Shown here: positions 1 to 9,137 of the stretch, in pieces
How the letters are laid out: each line of letters begins with the position of its first letter
Position numbering within the stretch: the stretch's first letter is position 1
Origin: Alphaproteobacteria bacterium
GTDB taxonomy: Bacteria; Pseudomonadota; Alphaproteobacteria; Geminicoccales; Geminicoccaceae
Length of the DNA stretch: 46,105 nucleotides
Assembly (NCBI GenBank): GCA_009908425.1
Contig: JAAAPF010000351.1
Coordinates: forward strand, 1 to 46,105
Direction: 5' to 3'
The notes under the pieces: model-generated
The model's input: only the letters and a program-made list of their open reading frames with translations
What the model was told of the DNA's origin: nothing
Database searches by the model: none
Translations under genes and position numbers: made by a program

Positions 1-162
1 CGGCGGAGCGGTGCCGCCGCCGACGAGCCGCACGCGGGCTGAGCGCGAGCGGGCGACGCCCGGGCGCGACGGCTGGCGAGGCCGCGCCGGCGCGTGTTAC
101 ATCCGCCCTCCCGTCGCCGAGGCGTCTCGCACGCGCCGGCGATCGTTGGTAGGGAGCCCGCC
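1..162. other. Upstream region of rpiB, no gene seen
   Basis: No reading frame here resembles a known protein. The segment is very GC-rich. A short less GC-rich patch around 98-110 contains TTACAT, which could serve as a -10 element, but no convincing -35 lies at the right distance. An AGGGAG Shine-Dalgarno sequence at 151-156 belongs to rpiB. Confidence 0.4.
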
Positions 163-588
163 ATGCGCCTCGCCTTCGCCGCCGATCACGCCGGCGCCGC
201 GCTCAAGAACCAGCTGATCGAGACCGCCCGCGCGGCGGGTCACGACGTGGTCGACCTCGGCACCGACGGCGCCGACAGCGTCGATTACCCGGATTTCGGC
301 CGCTCCTGCGCCGAGCGCGTGGCCGGCGGCGAGGTCGAGCGCGGGGTGATCGTGTGCGGCACCGGCATCGGTATCGCCATCGCCGCCAACCGCGTCGCGG
401 GCGCGCGCTGCGCCGTCGTCCACGACGTCACCACCGCACGTCTGGCCAGATCGCACAACGATGCTAACCTGATGGCTCTCGGTGCCCGCGTCGTCGGGGC
501 GCAAGTCGCCGTCGATTGCTTGATGGCGTTCCTCGACACCACATTCGAGGGTGGCCGTCATCAGCGCCGCGTCGCCAAGCTCGGCTGA
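163..588 (+). CDS. rpiB: Ribose-5-phosphate isomerase B
   Basis: Cytosolic RpiB/LacAB-family sugar-phosphate isomerase of 141 residues that interconverts ribose 5-phosphate and ribulose 5-phosphate in the pentose phosphate pathway. The N-terminus MRLAFAADHAG is the family phosphate/sugar-binding start. The active-site Cys65 sits in VCGTGIGIA, and the SHNDANL segment supplies His98. The length is normal for the family. The frame stays open upstream to 94, but the ATG at 163 is preceded by AGGGAG and begins exactly at the conserved N-terminus. glyA follows 33 bases downstream, the rpiB-glyA-nrdR order common in alphaproteobacteria, so this is probably the first gene of an operon. Confidence 0.95.
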   Translation: MRLAFAADHAGAALKNQLIETARAAGHDVVDLGTDGADSVDYPDFGRSCAERVAGGEVERGVIVCGTGIGIAIAANRVAGARCAVVHDVTTARLARSHNDANLMALGARVVGAQVAVDCLMAFLDTTFEGGRHQRRVAKLG

Positions 589-621
589 CGACCTCCGCTT
601 CACTTCCTGGGAGTTTGACGC

Positions 622-1917
<1,296 letters not shown>

Positions 1918-1920
1918 GCC

Positions 1921-2172
1921 GTGATCGCGCTCGCCGTCAAGCGGCGGCGCCTGCCGGGGCGGTGGGCGCCCGTCGCCTTCGGCTTTCTGCTTTCCGGGCT
2001 GATGTCGCTGGTGGTCAGCGGCATCAGCACCGTCAAGGCCGGCGGCCTCGGGCCCGGCGTCGTCGGCGGCTGGATGGACGCCTGGCTGAGCTCCTGGGCG
2101 GTCGCCTTTCCGACCGTGCTGGTCGTCGCCCCGCTGGTGCGCCGTCTGGTCGCCCGCATCAGCGACGCCTGA
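1921..2172 (+). CDS. DUF2798 family small membrane protein
   Basis: Eighty-three-residue integral membrane protein with two predicted transmembrane helices, about residues 17-37 and 55-76. The segment [17 protein letters not shown] is characteristic of the DUF2798 family. Function is unknown. It starts with GTG 3 bases after the glyA stop, and its TGA overlaps the nrdR ATG, so it is translationally coupled inside the rpiB-glyA-nrdR operon. Basic residues at the N-terminus (VKRRR) suggest that end stays in the cytosol. The family call rests on the sequence pattern as I recall it. Confidence 0.8.
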   Translation: MIALAVKRRRLPGRWAPVAFGFLLSGLMSLVVSGISTVKAGGLGPGVVGGWMDAWLSSWAVAFPTVLVVAPLVRRLVARISDA

Positions 2173-2678
2173 TGCGCTGCCCCTTCTGCGGCGCCGAGGA
2201 CAGCCAGGTGAAGGACAGCCGTCCGGTGGAGGACGGCACCGGCGTCCGCCGCCGGCGGCAGTGCGGCGCCTGCGGGGCGCGCTTCACCACCTTCGAGCGC
2301 GTCCAGCTGCGCGACATCACGGTGGTGAAGCGCGACGGCCGCCGGGTGCCCTTCGACCGCGACAAGCTCGCCCGCTCGATCGCCATCGCCACCCGCAAGC
2401 GCGGCATCGACCCCGAGCGCATCGAGCGGGTCGTCACCGCCATCGTGCGCCGCATCGAGACCTCGGGCGAGAGCGAGATCCGCACCGAGACCCTGGGCGA
2501 CCTGGTGCTCGACATCCTCAAGGAGCTCGACGAGGTCGCCTATGTGCGGTTCGCGAGCGTCTACAAGGACTTCGCCACCGCCCGCGACTTCGAGGCCTTC
2601 ATCCGCGAGCTCGACCGGGGCGCGGACGCCGACGAGCCCTCGCCGCGCCCGCTGCCGCCCGACCCGCAGCGCCGGTGA
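2172..2678 (+). CDS. nrdR: Transcriptional repressor NrdR
   Basis: Zinc-ribbon plus ATP-cone repressor of ribonucleotide reductase genes, 168 residues. Zinc ligands are Cys3 and Cys6 in RCPFCG and Cys31 and Cys34 in CGACGARF. The ATP-cone follows at roughly residues 46-138, beginning with the [12 protein letters not shown] segment. The family senses ATP/dATP and binds NrdR boxes upstream of nrd genes. No such box is visible in this window. The ATG overlaps the previous stop codon. In many relatives rib genes and nusB follow; here an unrelated repeat protein follows instead. Confidence 0.96.
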   Translation: MRCPFCGAEDSQVKDSRPVEDGTGVRRRRQCGACGARFTTFERVQLRDITVVKRDGRRVPFDRDKLARSIAIATRKRGIDPERIERVVTAIVRRIETSGESEIRTETLGDLVLDILKELDEVAYVRFASVYKDFATARDFEAFIRELDRGADADEPSPRPLPPDPQRR

Positions 2679-2699
2679 GACTTCGCCTTTTGAGGGGGC

Positions 2700-2805
2700 G
2701 CCATTCCGGTCGACCTTAAGAAAATTGCGTATTACGTTACCGCCTATCGTAGATTTTCGACTGTGGGGTGAGCGTTGCCGCGCCAACCCCGCCGGGTAGG
2801 AGATC
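2700..2805 (+). promoter_or_regulatory. AT-richer leader and likely promoter of the repeat protein gene
   Basis: Bases 2716-2760 are clearly less GC-rich than their surroundings and contain several hexamers resembling -35 and -10 elements (TTGCGT, TATCGT, TTAAGA), but no single well-spaced pair stands out. A TAGGAGA ribosome-binding site at 2797-2803 precedes the ATG at 2810. The composition drop between two GC-rich genes is the main argument for a promoter. Confidence 0.4.
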
Positions 2806-2809
2806 CTCC

Positions 2810-3802
2810 ATGACGACGACCTCGAGCTGGCACCGCGCCCGAGCCGCCGCGACCGCCCTTCCCTTGCTGCTCGCCCTGGCGCCGGCGAGCGGGTTCGCCC
2901 AGAGCGCCGACCAAGCCATGCTGCTGCCCCCCGACGCCCAGGCGGGCGAATGCTACGCCCGGGTCTGGGTGCCCGAGGTCTATCAGACCCGGAGCGAGGA
3001 GGTGCTGCGCCACGAGGCCTACGAGGTCGTCGAGATCGTGCCGGCGCGCTACGAGACGGTCGAAGAGGAGGTGCTGGTCAAGGAGGCCACCACCCGCCTC
3101 GAGGTCGTCCCGGCCGAGTACGAGACGGTCGAGGAGGAGGTGCTCGTCAAGCCGGCGGAGCTGCGCTACGAGGTGGTCCCGCCGGCGTTCGCGACGGTCG
3201 ACGAAGAGATCCTCGTCAAGGAAGCCCACACCACCTGGAAGGTCGGCCGCGGCCCGATCGAGCGGATCGACACCGCCACCGGCGAGATCATGTGCCGGGT
3301 CGACGTCCCGGCCGAATACGCCAGCGTCGAGAAGACGGTGGTGCAGACACCGGTGGCCGTCACCGAGGTCGAGGCCCCGGCCGAGTACGTCACGGTCGAA
3401 AAGCAGGTGGTGGTCGAGCCGGCGCGCACCGTCGAGGTCGAGGTTCCCGCCGAATACCGCACGGTCGAGGTGCAACGGCTGGTGGCACCCGCCGAGACGG
3501 TGCGGACCAAGGTCCCCGCCGAATACGACGTGGTCGAGCGCACGGTGAAGGTGAGCGACGGTCACCTGGAGTGGCGCTCGATCCTGTGCGAGACCAACAC
3601 CACGCCCGACGTCATCCGCCGGCTGCAGACCGCGCTGGACGAGGCGGGCTACGACGCCGGGCCGGTCGACGGCTCGCTCGGCTACATGACCCGCCGGGCG
3701 GTCGAGGCGTTCCAGCGCGACCACGACCTGCCGACCGGTGAGTTGACCATGGAGACGCTCGACGCCCTCGGCGTCACGCCGCAACCGTCCTCCAACATCT
3801 GA
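2810..3802 (+). CDS. Exported 23-residue-repeat protein with C-terminal peptidoglycan-binding domain
   Basis: 330-residue protein with a signal peptide (cleavage probably after SGFA, residue 30). It carries eight 23-residue repeats starting at residues 55, 78, 101, 124, 167, 190, 213 and 236, with rough consensus PAEYxTVEexVLVkpA...xxV. They form two blocks of four. Each block is introduced by a Cys-containing GE-x-V stretch (Cys48 and Cys162), and a third Cys260 follows the last repeat. Residues about 264-324 form a PG_binding_1-like domain (DVIRRLQTALDEAGYDAGPVDG). The protein is probably periplasmic, anchoring an extended beta-rich repeat rod to the cell wall; function is otherwise unknown. 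ATG 2810 is chosen over the upstream GTG 2768 because of its TAGGAGA site and the signal peptide. Confidence 0.85.
   Translation: MTTTSSWHRARAAATALPLLLALAPASGFAQSADQAMLLPPDAQAGECYARVWVPEVYQTRSEEVLRHEAYEVVEIVPARYETVEEEVLVKEATTRLEVVPAEYETVEEEVLVKPAELRYEVVPPAFATVDEEILVKEAHTTWKVGRGPIERIDTATGEIMCRVDVPAEYASVEKTVVQTPVAVTEVEAPAEYVTVEKQVVVEPARTVEVEVPAEYRTVEVQRLVAPAETVRTKVPAEYDVVERTVKVSDGHLEWRSILCETNTTPDVIRRLQTALDEAGYDAGPVDGSLGYMTRRAVEAFQRDHDLPTGELTMETLDALGVTPQPSSNI
2972..3583 (+). repeat. Eight 69-base coding repeats in two blocks of four
   Basis: In-frame repeats of exactly 69 bases (23 residues), starting at 2972, 3041, 3110, 3179 and then 3308, 3377, 3446, 3515. The two blocks are separated by 60 extra bases encoding an inserted linker and the second Cys motif. 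The protein consensus is conserved more strongly than the DNA, so the array is old and held by selection rather than a recent tandem expansion. Confidence 0.85.
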
Positions 3803-3809
3803 CCCCGCG

Positions 3810-3842
3810 CCCGGCGCGGCGGGGCGACGCCGCCGCGCCGGG
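3810..3842 (+). terminator. Strong hairpin after the repeat protein gene
   Basis: Perfect 12-bp inverted repeat, 3810-3821 pairing with 3831-3842, with a 9-base loop, starting 8 bases after the stop codon. No T-run follows, so it may act as a Rho-assisted terminator or a 3' stabilising hairpin. Confidence 0.5.
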
Positions 3843-3897
3843 AACCGCGCTCCGCCCGCCACCGTTGGCGGCCGCAGGGTCCGAAGCGGAGCGCGCG

Positions 3898-4305
3898 ATG
3901 ATCCACGTGGTGGCGTACCTCACGACCGCGGTCGTGTTCCTCGCGGTGGACGCGGTCTGGCTCGGCGTCGTCGCCCGCGACTTCTACGCCGCCCGGCTCG
4001 GGGCGATGTTGAAGAGCCCGCCCGATCTCGCGATCGCCGCCGGCTTCTACGCCGTCTACGTCGTCGGCATCGTCATCTTCGCGGTGGCGCCGGCGCTCGC
4101 CGCCGACGCCTGGCGCACCGCGCTGGTGAAGGGGGCACTCTTCGGCTTCTTCGCCTACGCCACCTACGACCTCACCAACCTCGCCACCCTGGAGGGCTGG
4201 CCGGTGACGGTGAGCGTCGTCGACGTGGTCTGGGGCACCGGGCTGACCGGCGGCTCGGCGCTGATGGGGTTCGTCCTCACCAAACGCCTGGTCGGCGCCG
4301 GCTGA
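3898..4305 (+). CDS. DUF2177 family membrane protein
   Basis: 135-residue membrane protein with about four hydrophobic segments. It has the DUF2177 signature: an N-terminal helix followed by DAVWLGVVARDFY, a central GFFAYATYDLTNLATL motif and a final DVVWGTGLTGGSAL motif. Function is unknown for this family. The frame is open from 3865 but the residues before the ATG at 3898 are not family-like, and the conserved hydrophobic N-terminus begins at MIHVVAYL. It lies between a hairpin and the next plus-strand gene, so it may be transcribed on its own. Confidence 0.85.
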   Translation: MIHVVAYLTTAVVFLAVDAVWLGVVARDFYAARLGAMLKSPPDLAIAAGFYAVYVVGIVIFAVAPALAADAWRTALVKGALFGFFAYATYDLTNLATLEGWPVTVSVVDVVWGTGLTGGSALMGFVLTKRLVGAG

Positions 4306-4390
4306 GGCTCCTACCAACTCGACGCCACCCCTCGGCTTTGGCACCTTTCGGTGATCCACTGCCGGATCCATGAACGCTGGGAGCACTTCG

Positions 4391-5083
4391 ATGGTCCAAG
4401 TCGCCTGGCTCGGTCACAGCGCCGTGCACGTCAAGGGAGGCGGGCTCGACATCCTGATCGACCCGTTCTTCACCGGGAATCCGACCTATCCCGAGGGCTA
4501 CGCCGACAAGCTCGCCAAGGTCGACGCGATCGTCCTGACCCACGGTCACGAGGATCACCTCGGCGATACCCTCGATCTCGCCAAGCGCTTCGACGCCACC
4601 CTGGTCGCGATGTACGAGATCGCGATGTGGGCCGGCGGCCAGGGCATCGAGAAGCTGGAGCCGATGAACATCGGCGGCACCGTCGCCATGGGCCCCGCCA
4701 AGTTCACGATGGTCCAGGCCCTGCACAGCTCGGCCTTCATGAAGGACGGCGAGCCGGTGACGATGGGCGATCCGGCGGGCTACGTCGTCAAGATCGACGG
4801 CAAGACGATCTACCATCTGGGCGACACCGAGCTCTTCTCGGACATGACGCTGATCCAGCGCATCCACCAGCCGACGCTGGGCTTCGTGCCGATCGGCGAC
4901 CGCTTCACGATGGGGCCGGAGACCGCCGCGATCGCCGTCAACGAGCTGCTGTCGCTGGATACCGTGATCCCGGTGCACTGGGGCACCTTCGACCTGCTCT
5001 CCGGCACGCCCGACCAGTTCAAGCCGCTGGTCGAGCGCTCGACCGTGCTGACCCCGAAGGCGGGCGAGCTCATCGAACTGTGA
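4391..5083 (+). CDS. UPF0173 metal-dependent hydrolase (metallo-beta-lactamase fold)
   Basis: 230-residue cytosolic hydrolase of the UPF0173/YtkL group. The metal-binding motif is THGHEDHLGD (His51, His53, Asp55, His56). A downstream GDT and a C-terminal VHWGTFD supply the remaining family ligands. The substrate is not established for the family. An alternative ATG at 4370 exists, but ATG 4391 has TGGGAG 7 bases upstream and starts at the conserved VAWLGHS beta strand. Confidence 0.92.
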   Translation: MVQVAWLGHSAVHVKGGGLDILIDPFFTGNPTYPEGYADKLAKVDAIVLTHGHEDHLGDTLDLAKRFDATLVAMYEIAMWAGGQGIEKLEPMNIGGTVAMGPAKFTMVQALHSSAFMKDGEPVTMGDPAGYVVKIDGKTIYHLGDTELFSDMTLIQRIHQPTLGFVPIGDRFTMGPETAAIAVNELLSLDTVIPVHWGTFDLLSGTPDQFKPLVERSTVLTPKAGELIEL

Positions 5084-5088
5084 GCGAG

Positions 5089-5122
5089 GCGACCGGCGCG
5101 CCGCCGAGCGCGCGCCGGTCGC
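5089..5122. terminator. 13-bp inverted repeat between convergent genes
   Basis: Perfect 13-bp inverted repeat (5089-5101 with 5110-5122), 8-base loop, placed between the stop codon of the plus-strand hydrolase and the stop of the minus-strand cyclase. It is symmetric, so it could serve both directions. No T-tract is present on either side. Confidence 0.45.
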
Positions 5123-5161
5123 CACCGCCTCGTCGCGCGCTCGGCGGCCCGGCGCCGGCGC

Positions 5162-5728
5162 TCAGGCCGCGGTGATCTCGGCGGCGACGACGTGGATCGC
5201 CCGGTCGAGCTCGGCCAGCCGGATGAAACCGAGGTCCAAGAGCCGCGCGGCGAGCGGCTCGGTCAACCGGTCGCACACCGCACGCGACATCAAGATCCCG
5301 CCGGGCGCCGCCGCGGCCTCCAGCCGGGCGGCGATGTTCACCGTCGCGCCGAAGATGTCGCCGTCCTGGTCCAGCACCTCGCCGAGGTGCAGCCCTGCGC
5401 GCAGCGCGAGCGGGCGCCGCCGCAGCGCGTGCTCGCGCGGCGCCGCGAAGGCGCGTTGGATCGCCACCGCCGCGCGCGCCCCCTGCCCCGCCAGCGCGAA
5501 CTCGGCGAGCGCGCCGTCGCCGGTGAGCTTCACCACCCGCCCCCGCTCGGCGGCCACGGCGGGACGCACGATCCGGCGGTAGGCCACGCGCATCGCCGCC
5601 AGCGTGCCGTCCGGGTCGACGGCGACCTGGCGGCTGTAGCCGACGACGTCGAGGACGAGCACGGCGGCGAACCGCCGGCGGGCGCGGCGGATCGGCTCTT
5701 CGCGGACGAGGGATCTCGGGTTCTCCAC
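5162..5728 (-). CDS. Minimal class III adenylate cyclase domain protein
   Basis: 188-residue protein made almost entirely of one class III cyclase domain. Metal-binding aspartates are Asp27 (VLDVVGYSR) and Asp71 (KLTGDGALAEF). Lys67 and Asp123 (DIFG) sit at the usual adenine-specifying positions, and Asn130 and Arg134 in TVNIAARLE fit the transition-state pair. It is therefore predicted to make cAMP as a homodimer. The start codon is GTG. Relatives usually carry TPR, CHASE or other domains; this one has no sensor, membrane segment or C-terminal extension. Confidence 0.85.
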   Translation of the reverse strand: MENPRSLVREEPIRRARRRFAAVLVLDVVGYSRQVAVDPDGTLAAMRVAYRRIVRPAVAAERGRVVKLTGDGALAEFALAGQGARAAVAIQRAFAAPREHALRRRPLALRAGLHLGEVLDQDGDIFGATVNIAARLEAAAAPGGILMSRAVCDRLTEPLAARLLDLGFIRLAELDRAIHVVAAEITAA

Positions 5729-5830
5729 GGTCGATCTCCGCCGACGGACGGTCGGTTACCGTGAATCCGCCGTTAACACGGCCGCGGCCGGCGCTCTGTG
5801 TGTTTGGGCACAGGCGCGCACGGCGCCGTC

Positions 5831-7219
5831 TCAAGCCGCTTCGGGCAGCCCCTCGCCGAGGTCCCACCACAGCCCGGCCATGAGTTGCAGCGCCTCGCGC
5901 ATCAGCCCGGGCAGGACGTGCTCGTCGGTGTCGTGCTGGCGGCAGCCGGCGTAGGAGTGCGGCACCCACAAGGTCGGCAGGCCGAGCGTGGCGGCGAAGA
6001 CCGCGTTGGGCAGCGAGCCGCCGAGATTGGGCAGCAGCGCCGCCGGCTTGCCGGTGGTGCGCTCGATCGACGCCGCCGCCCAGCGCACCAGCGGGTGCTG
6101 CGGCGACAGCCGGGTCGCCGCCATCGCCTCGTGCGGCACGATGACGACCTCCTCGAAGCCGCGCTCGTCGAGATGCGCGCGCAGGATCGGCACGATCTGG
6201 TGCGGCTGGAGCGGCGGCACGAAGCGCAGGTGGCAGCGGGCCTCGGCCCGCGGCGGGATCGCGTTGGCGGGCTTGGCCGGATCGCCGCAGGTGAACGCCA
6301 GCACCTCGAAGCTCGGCCAGGCGTAGAGCTTCTCGCCGGGCATCAGGGCGGGCTCGCCCCAGGCGGGATCGATCTCCGGCATGTCCGCGCCCGTCCCCAC
6401 CGGCAGATCGCGCACGGCGTGCGCGACGTCGACCGGAATCTCGGCCGGGCGCCAGCCGGTGACACGGATCTGGCCGAAGCGGGAGGCGATCGCGGCGAGG
6501 GCGTGGACGAGGACGATGCCGGGATTGGCCAACAGGCCGCCCCAGTTGCCGGAGTGATGGCCGGCCCGGCGCAGCTCGCAGACCAGATCGAAGTTCATCA
6601 CCCCGCGCGAGCCCATGAACAGCGTCGGGCGCTCGGCGGCGAGCCGGGGGCCGTCGGAGGCCAGGAGCAGGTCGGCCGCGAGCGCCGCGCGGTGGGCCTC
6701 GCAGAATTCGGCGAGCCCCGGCGAGCCCGCCTCCTCGCCCATCTCGATCAGCCACACCGCGTTGAAGCCGAGCCGACCGCGGGTCGCCAGCACCGCCTCC
6801 AGCGCCATCAGGTTCACCAGGTGCTGGCCCTTGTTGTCGGCGGTGCCGCGGCCGTACCAGCGGTCGGCGCGCGCGCTGAGCCGCCAGGGCGCGAGCCCCT
6901 CGGACCAGCGCTCGTCGTAGCCGCGGATGACGTCGCCGTGGCCGTAGCTCAGCACCGTCGGCAGGCCGGCGGCCTCGTGGCGGCGGGCGACCAGAAACCG
7001 GCCGGGATGGCCGCGCGGGTTGGCGTGCACGGTGCAGGCGAAGCCGAGGGCCTCCAGGCGGGGAACCATCGCCGCCGTCAGATAGCGGTCGAGTTCGGCC
7101 GGCTCGCCCGCGCCCTGGCTCTCGCTGCGATAGCTCACCAGCTCCGCCAGCGCCGCCAGGTAGCGGCCGTCGTCGAAGGCGCCGGCGGCGGCGGCCACGG
7201 CGTCGTCGCGCGCGCTCAC
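5831..7219 (-). CDS. M20 family metallopeptidase
   Basis: 462-residue M20 peptidase of the carboxypeptidase/dipeptidase type, without a signal peptide. The metal ligands are visible: His94 and Asp96 in YGHGDV, Asp128 in GRGTADNKGQ, the catalytic Glu162-Glu163 pair in EMGEEAGSPGL, and a late His in the DTDEH segment. The GHHSG motif marks the dimerisation domain. The actual peptide or amide substrate cannot be told from sequence. GTG start with GGGGAG just upstream. It reads in the same direction as the binding-protein and rhomboid genes, but 139 bases separate it from them. Confidence 0.9.
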   Translation of the reverse strand: MSARDDAVAAAAGAFDDGRYLAALAELVSYRSESQGAGEPAELDRYLTAAMVPRLEALGFACTVHANPRGHPGRFLVARRHEAAGLPTVLSYGHGDVIRGYDERWSEGLAPWRLSARADRWYGRGTADNKGQHLVNLMALEAVLATRGRLGFNAVWLIEMGEEAGSPGLAEFCEAHRAALAADLLLASDGPRLAAERPTLFMGSRGVMNFDLVCELRRAGHHSGNWGGLLANPGIVLVHALAAIASRFGQIRVTGWRPAEIPVDVAHAVRDLPVGTGADMPEIDPAWGEPALMPGEKLYAWPSFEVLAFTCGDPAKPANAIPPRAEARCHLRFVPPLQPHQIVPILRAHLDERGFEEVVIVPHEAMAATRLSPQHPLVRWAAASIERTTGKPAALLPNLGGSLPNAVFAATLGLPTLWVPHSYAGCRQHDTDEHVLPGLMREALQLMAGLWWDLGEGLPEAA

Positions 7220-7358
7220 CGCCGCTCCCCTCGCCCGCGCGCCGGCCGAGGCCGATCCCGCCGTTTTCGCATCGCCGCACCCCCGTCCGACGCCCCCGCG
7301 AACCGGCCGCGTCGGCTAGCACGGCCCCCGGGGCGGCGGAAGCCGGCCGGAAGTCCGA

Positions 7359-8153
7359 CTAGGACGGCCCGCGCCCGGCCGCGACGGCGCCCACCGCCGC
7401 CCGCACCGCGTCGAGCCCGGCGGTCAGCGCGGCCGGGCCGGGCTGCAGGATCAACGGCGACTTGATCTCGACGATGGCGTCGGCGCGCACGGCCGGGGCC
7501 TCGGCCATGCCGGGGCGGGCCCGGATGCGCTCGGGCCGCACCTTCTTGCCGCACCAGGAGGCCAGGACGAGCTCGGGCGCCGCGGCGCCGACCTCCGCCG
7601 CCGTCACGATCCGACCCTGCGCCCCCGGCGAGCGGGCGCGCGCGGCGAAGACGTCGACGCCGCCGGCGATCTCGGTGAGCTCCGACCACCAGCCGATGCC
7701 GCAGATCATCGGCTCGTCCCACTCCTCCAGATAGACCCGCGGCCGGCGCGGCGGCGGGTCGGCGCGCATCTGGTCGAGCCGGCGCTGGTACGCGGCCGCC
7801 AGCCGGTCGGCGTCCTCCGCGGCGTCGACCAGGCGGCCGAGGGTGCGGATCATCGCCAGGATGCCGGCGACGTCGCGCTGGTTGAACAGGTGCACGGCGA
7901 GACCGCGCTTGGCGAGGTCGGCCGCGATCGGCCCCTGCAGGTCGGAGAAGGCGAGCACGAGGTCGGGGGCGAGCGCTTCGATGGCGTCGAGGTCGGCGCT
8001 GGTGAAGGCCGAGACCCGCGGCTTCTCGCGCCGGGCCCGCGGCGGGCGCACGGTGTAGCCCGAGATGCCGACGACGCGGTCCTCGCGACCGAGCAGGTAG
8101 AGCGTCTCGGTGGTCTCTTCGGTGAGGCAGACGAGGCGGCGCGGTCCGGTCAC
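7359..8153 (-). CDS. Cobalamin/Fe-siderophore-type binding protein lacking a signal peptide
   Basis: 264-residue protein of the periplasmic-binding-protein family used for vitamin B12 and ferric siderophores (BtuF/FepB fold). It starts RLVCLTEETTETLYLLG, continues with the VVGISGYT and ALAPDLVLAFSD strands typical of the family, and has a second lobe beginning RPRVYLEEWDEPM. No signal peptide or lipobox is visible, and no permease or ATPase gene is nearby. A cytosolic cobamide-handling role, as assumed for similar orphan members, is an inference. The GTG start lies 3 bases after the rhomboid stop, so the two are coupled. Confidence 0.8.
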   Translation of the reverse strand: MTGPRRLVCLTEETTETLYLLGREDRVVGISGYTVRPPRARREKPRVSAFTSADLDAIEALAPDLVLAFSDLQGPIAADLAKRGLAVHLFNQRDVAGILAMIRTLGRLVDAAEDADRLAAAYQRRLDQMRADPPPRRPRVYLEEWDEPMICGIGWWSELTEIAGGVDVFAARARSPGAQGRIVTAAEVGAAAPELVLASWCGKKVRPERIRARPGMAEAPAVRADAIVEIKSPLILQPGPAALTAGLDAVRAAVGAVAAGRGPS

Positions 8154-8156
8154 GGC

Positions 8157-8759
8157 TCAGGCGAACGGCAGGCGGCGGACGTGGCGGATGCGGGTCGCCA
8201 GCAACACGCCGACGACGAAGCCGCCGAGATGGGCCGCGTCGGCGATCTGCCCGCCGAACGGGGCGACGAAGCCGACCAGGCTGGTGAGCAGGAAGATGCC
8301 GGCGAAGATCGTCATCAACGGGCCGTGGCGGCCGAGCTGGTGGCGCTGGGCGAGCAGCAGCCCGGCCCCGGCGAGCGCGCCGTTGGCGGCGGAGGCGCCG
8401 AGCACCGGGGCGGGATCGAAGGCGCTGTGGGTGAGCGGACCGACGATCGCCCCGGCGACGAACAGCCCCACCACCCAGCGCCCGCCGATGCGCGGCTCGA
8501 GCACCGAGCCGAAGATGGCGAGCGCGAACAGGTTGAGCGCCAGATGCGCGAACGAGGCGTGCACGAAGGCCGAGGTGAACGCCCAACCGAGCACCCACGG
8601 CGTCGGGGCGAAGCCGGGAAACACCATCAGCCGGGCGATCAGCCCCCCGGCGAGCCAGTCGAGCACGCCGATCGACGCGATCACCAACAAGAGCACGCGG
8701 GTCGTGGACGGCAGGTTGAGCGCGGGCTCGCCGCCGCCGCGGTTGACCGGCGGCCTCAC
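8157..8759 (-). CDS. Rhomboid family intramembrane serine protease
   Basis: 200-residue six-helix membrane protein. Rhomboid landmarks are present: HASFAHLALN (His67, His72, Asn76), the catalytic serine Ser123 in GASAANGALAG, and the catalytic His177 in AHLGGFVVG. The usual GASG motif is GASA here, a mild departure at the residue after the serine. It probably cleaves transmembrane substrates in the inner membrane. The frame is open to 8846, but a GTG at 8759 preceded by GGAG gives a normal N-terminus. Coupled to the downstream binding-protein gene. Confidence 0.85.
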   Translation of the reverse strand: MRPPVNRGGGEPALNLPSTTRVLLLVIASIGVLDWLAGGLIARLMVFPGFAPTPWVLGWAFTSAFVHASFAHLALNLFALAIFGSVLEPRIGGRWVVGLFVAGAIVGPLTHSAFDPAPVLGASAANGALAGAGLLLAQRHQLGRHGPLMTIFAGIFLLTSLVGFVAPFGGQIADAAHLGGFVVGVLLATRIRHVRRLPFA

Positions 8760-8911
8760 GCGCCGCTCCGCTGTCGCGCAGGCTCGGGTGTCCTCTCCAT
8801 CGCCCGCCACCTGCCACGTCCCGGCGGCGACGACAACGCCCTCCACCGCCGCGGCTTGGCCGCCGGGACCACCCGCCCTAGTTTCAGAGGCGAACGCCGA
8901 CGGAGGGGGCG

Positions 8912-9130
8912 ATGGAAGGCGAAGGCACGCTCTGGATGTTCATCCTGTTCAAGGGCCTGTTGGGCTTCGGCGTACCGCTCGCCCTCGGTCTGCAGCAGCT
9001 CATCTCGATCAAGCGGTCGATCCGCGCCGATCGCGAGGCCGCCGCCGCGCAGGCGGAACGCGAGGCGGCGGCGCGGGCGAGCGCGGCGCCCGGCGACGAC
9101 GCCCGCACGCGGGTGCCGGAGCCGGCCTGA
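8912..9130 (+). CDS. Small single-helix membrane protein, unknown
   Basis: 72-residue protein with one transmembrane helix (about residues 7-27) followed by a charged, Ala/Arg/Glu-rich cytosolic tail that could form a coiled coil. A good GGAGG ribosome-binding site precedes the ATG. I do not recognise a family, though similar short proteins with a LFKGLLGFGVPLALG type helix seem common in alphaproteobacteria. It stands alone, transcribed divergently from the rhomboid gene and convergent with the FAD oxidase. Confidence 0.65.
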   Translation: MEGEGTLWMFILFKGLLGFGVPLALGLQQLISIKRSIRADREAAAAQAEREAAARASAAPGDDARTRVPEPA

Positions 9131-9137
9131 GCCGGGC

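Noticed and set aside
2972-3583. Repeats considered as a CRISPR-like or minisatellite array
   Set aside because: Periodicity is exactly 69 bases in frame, DNA identity is modest and the units encode a conserved protein repeat.
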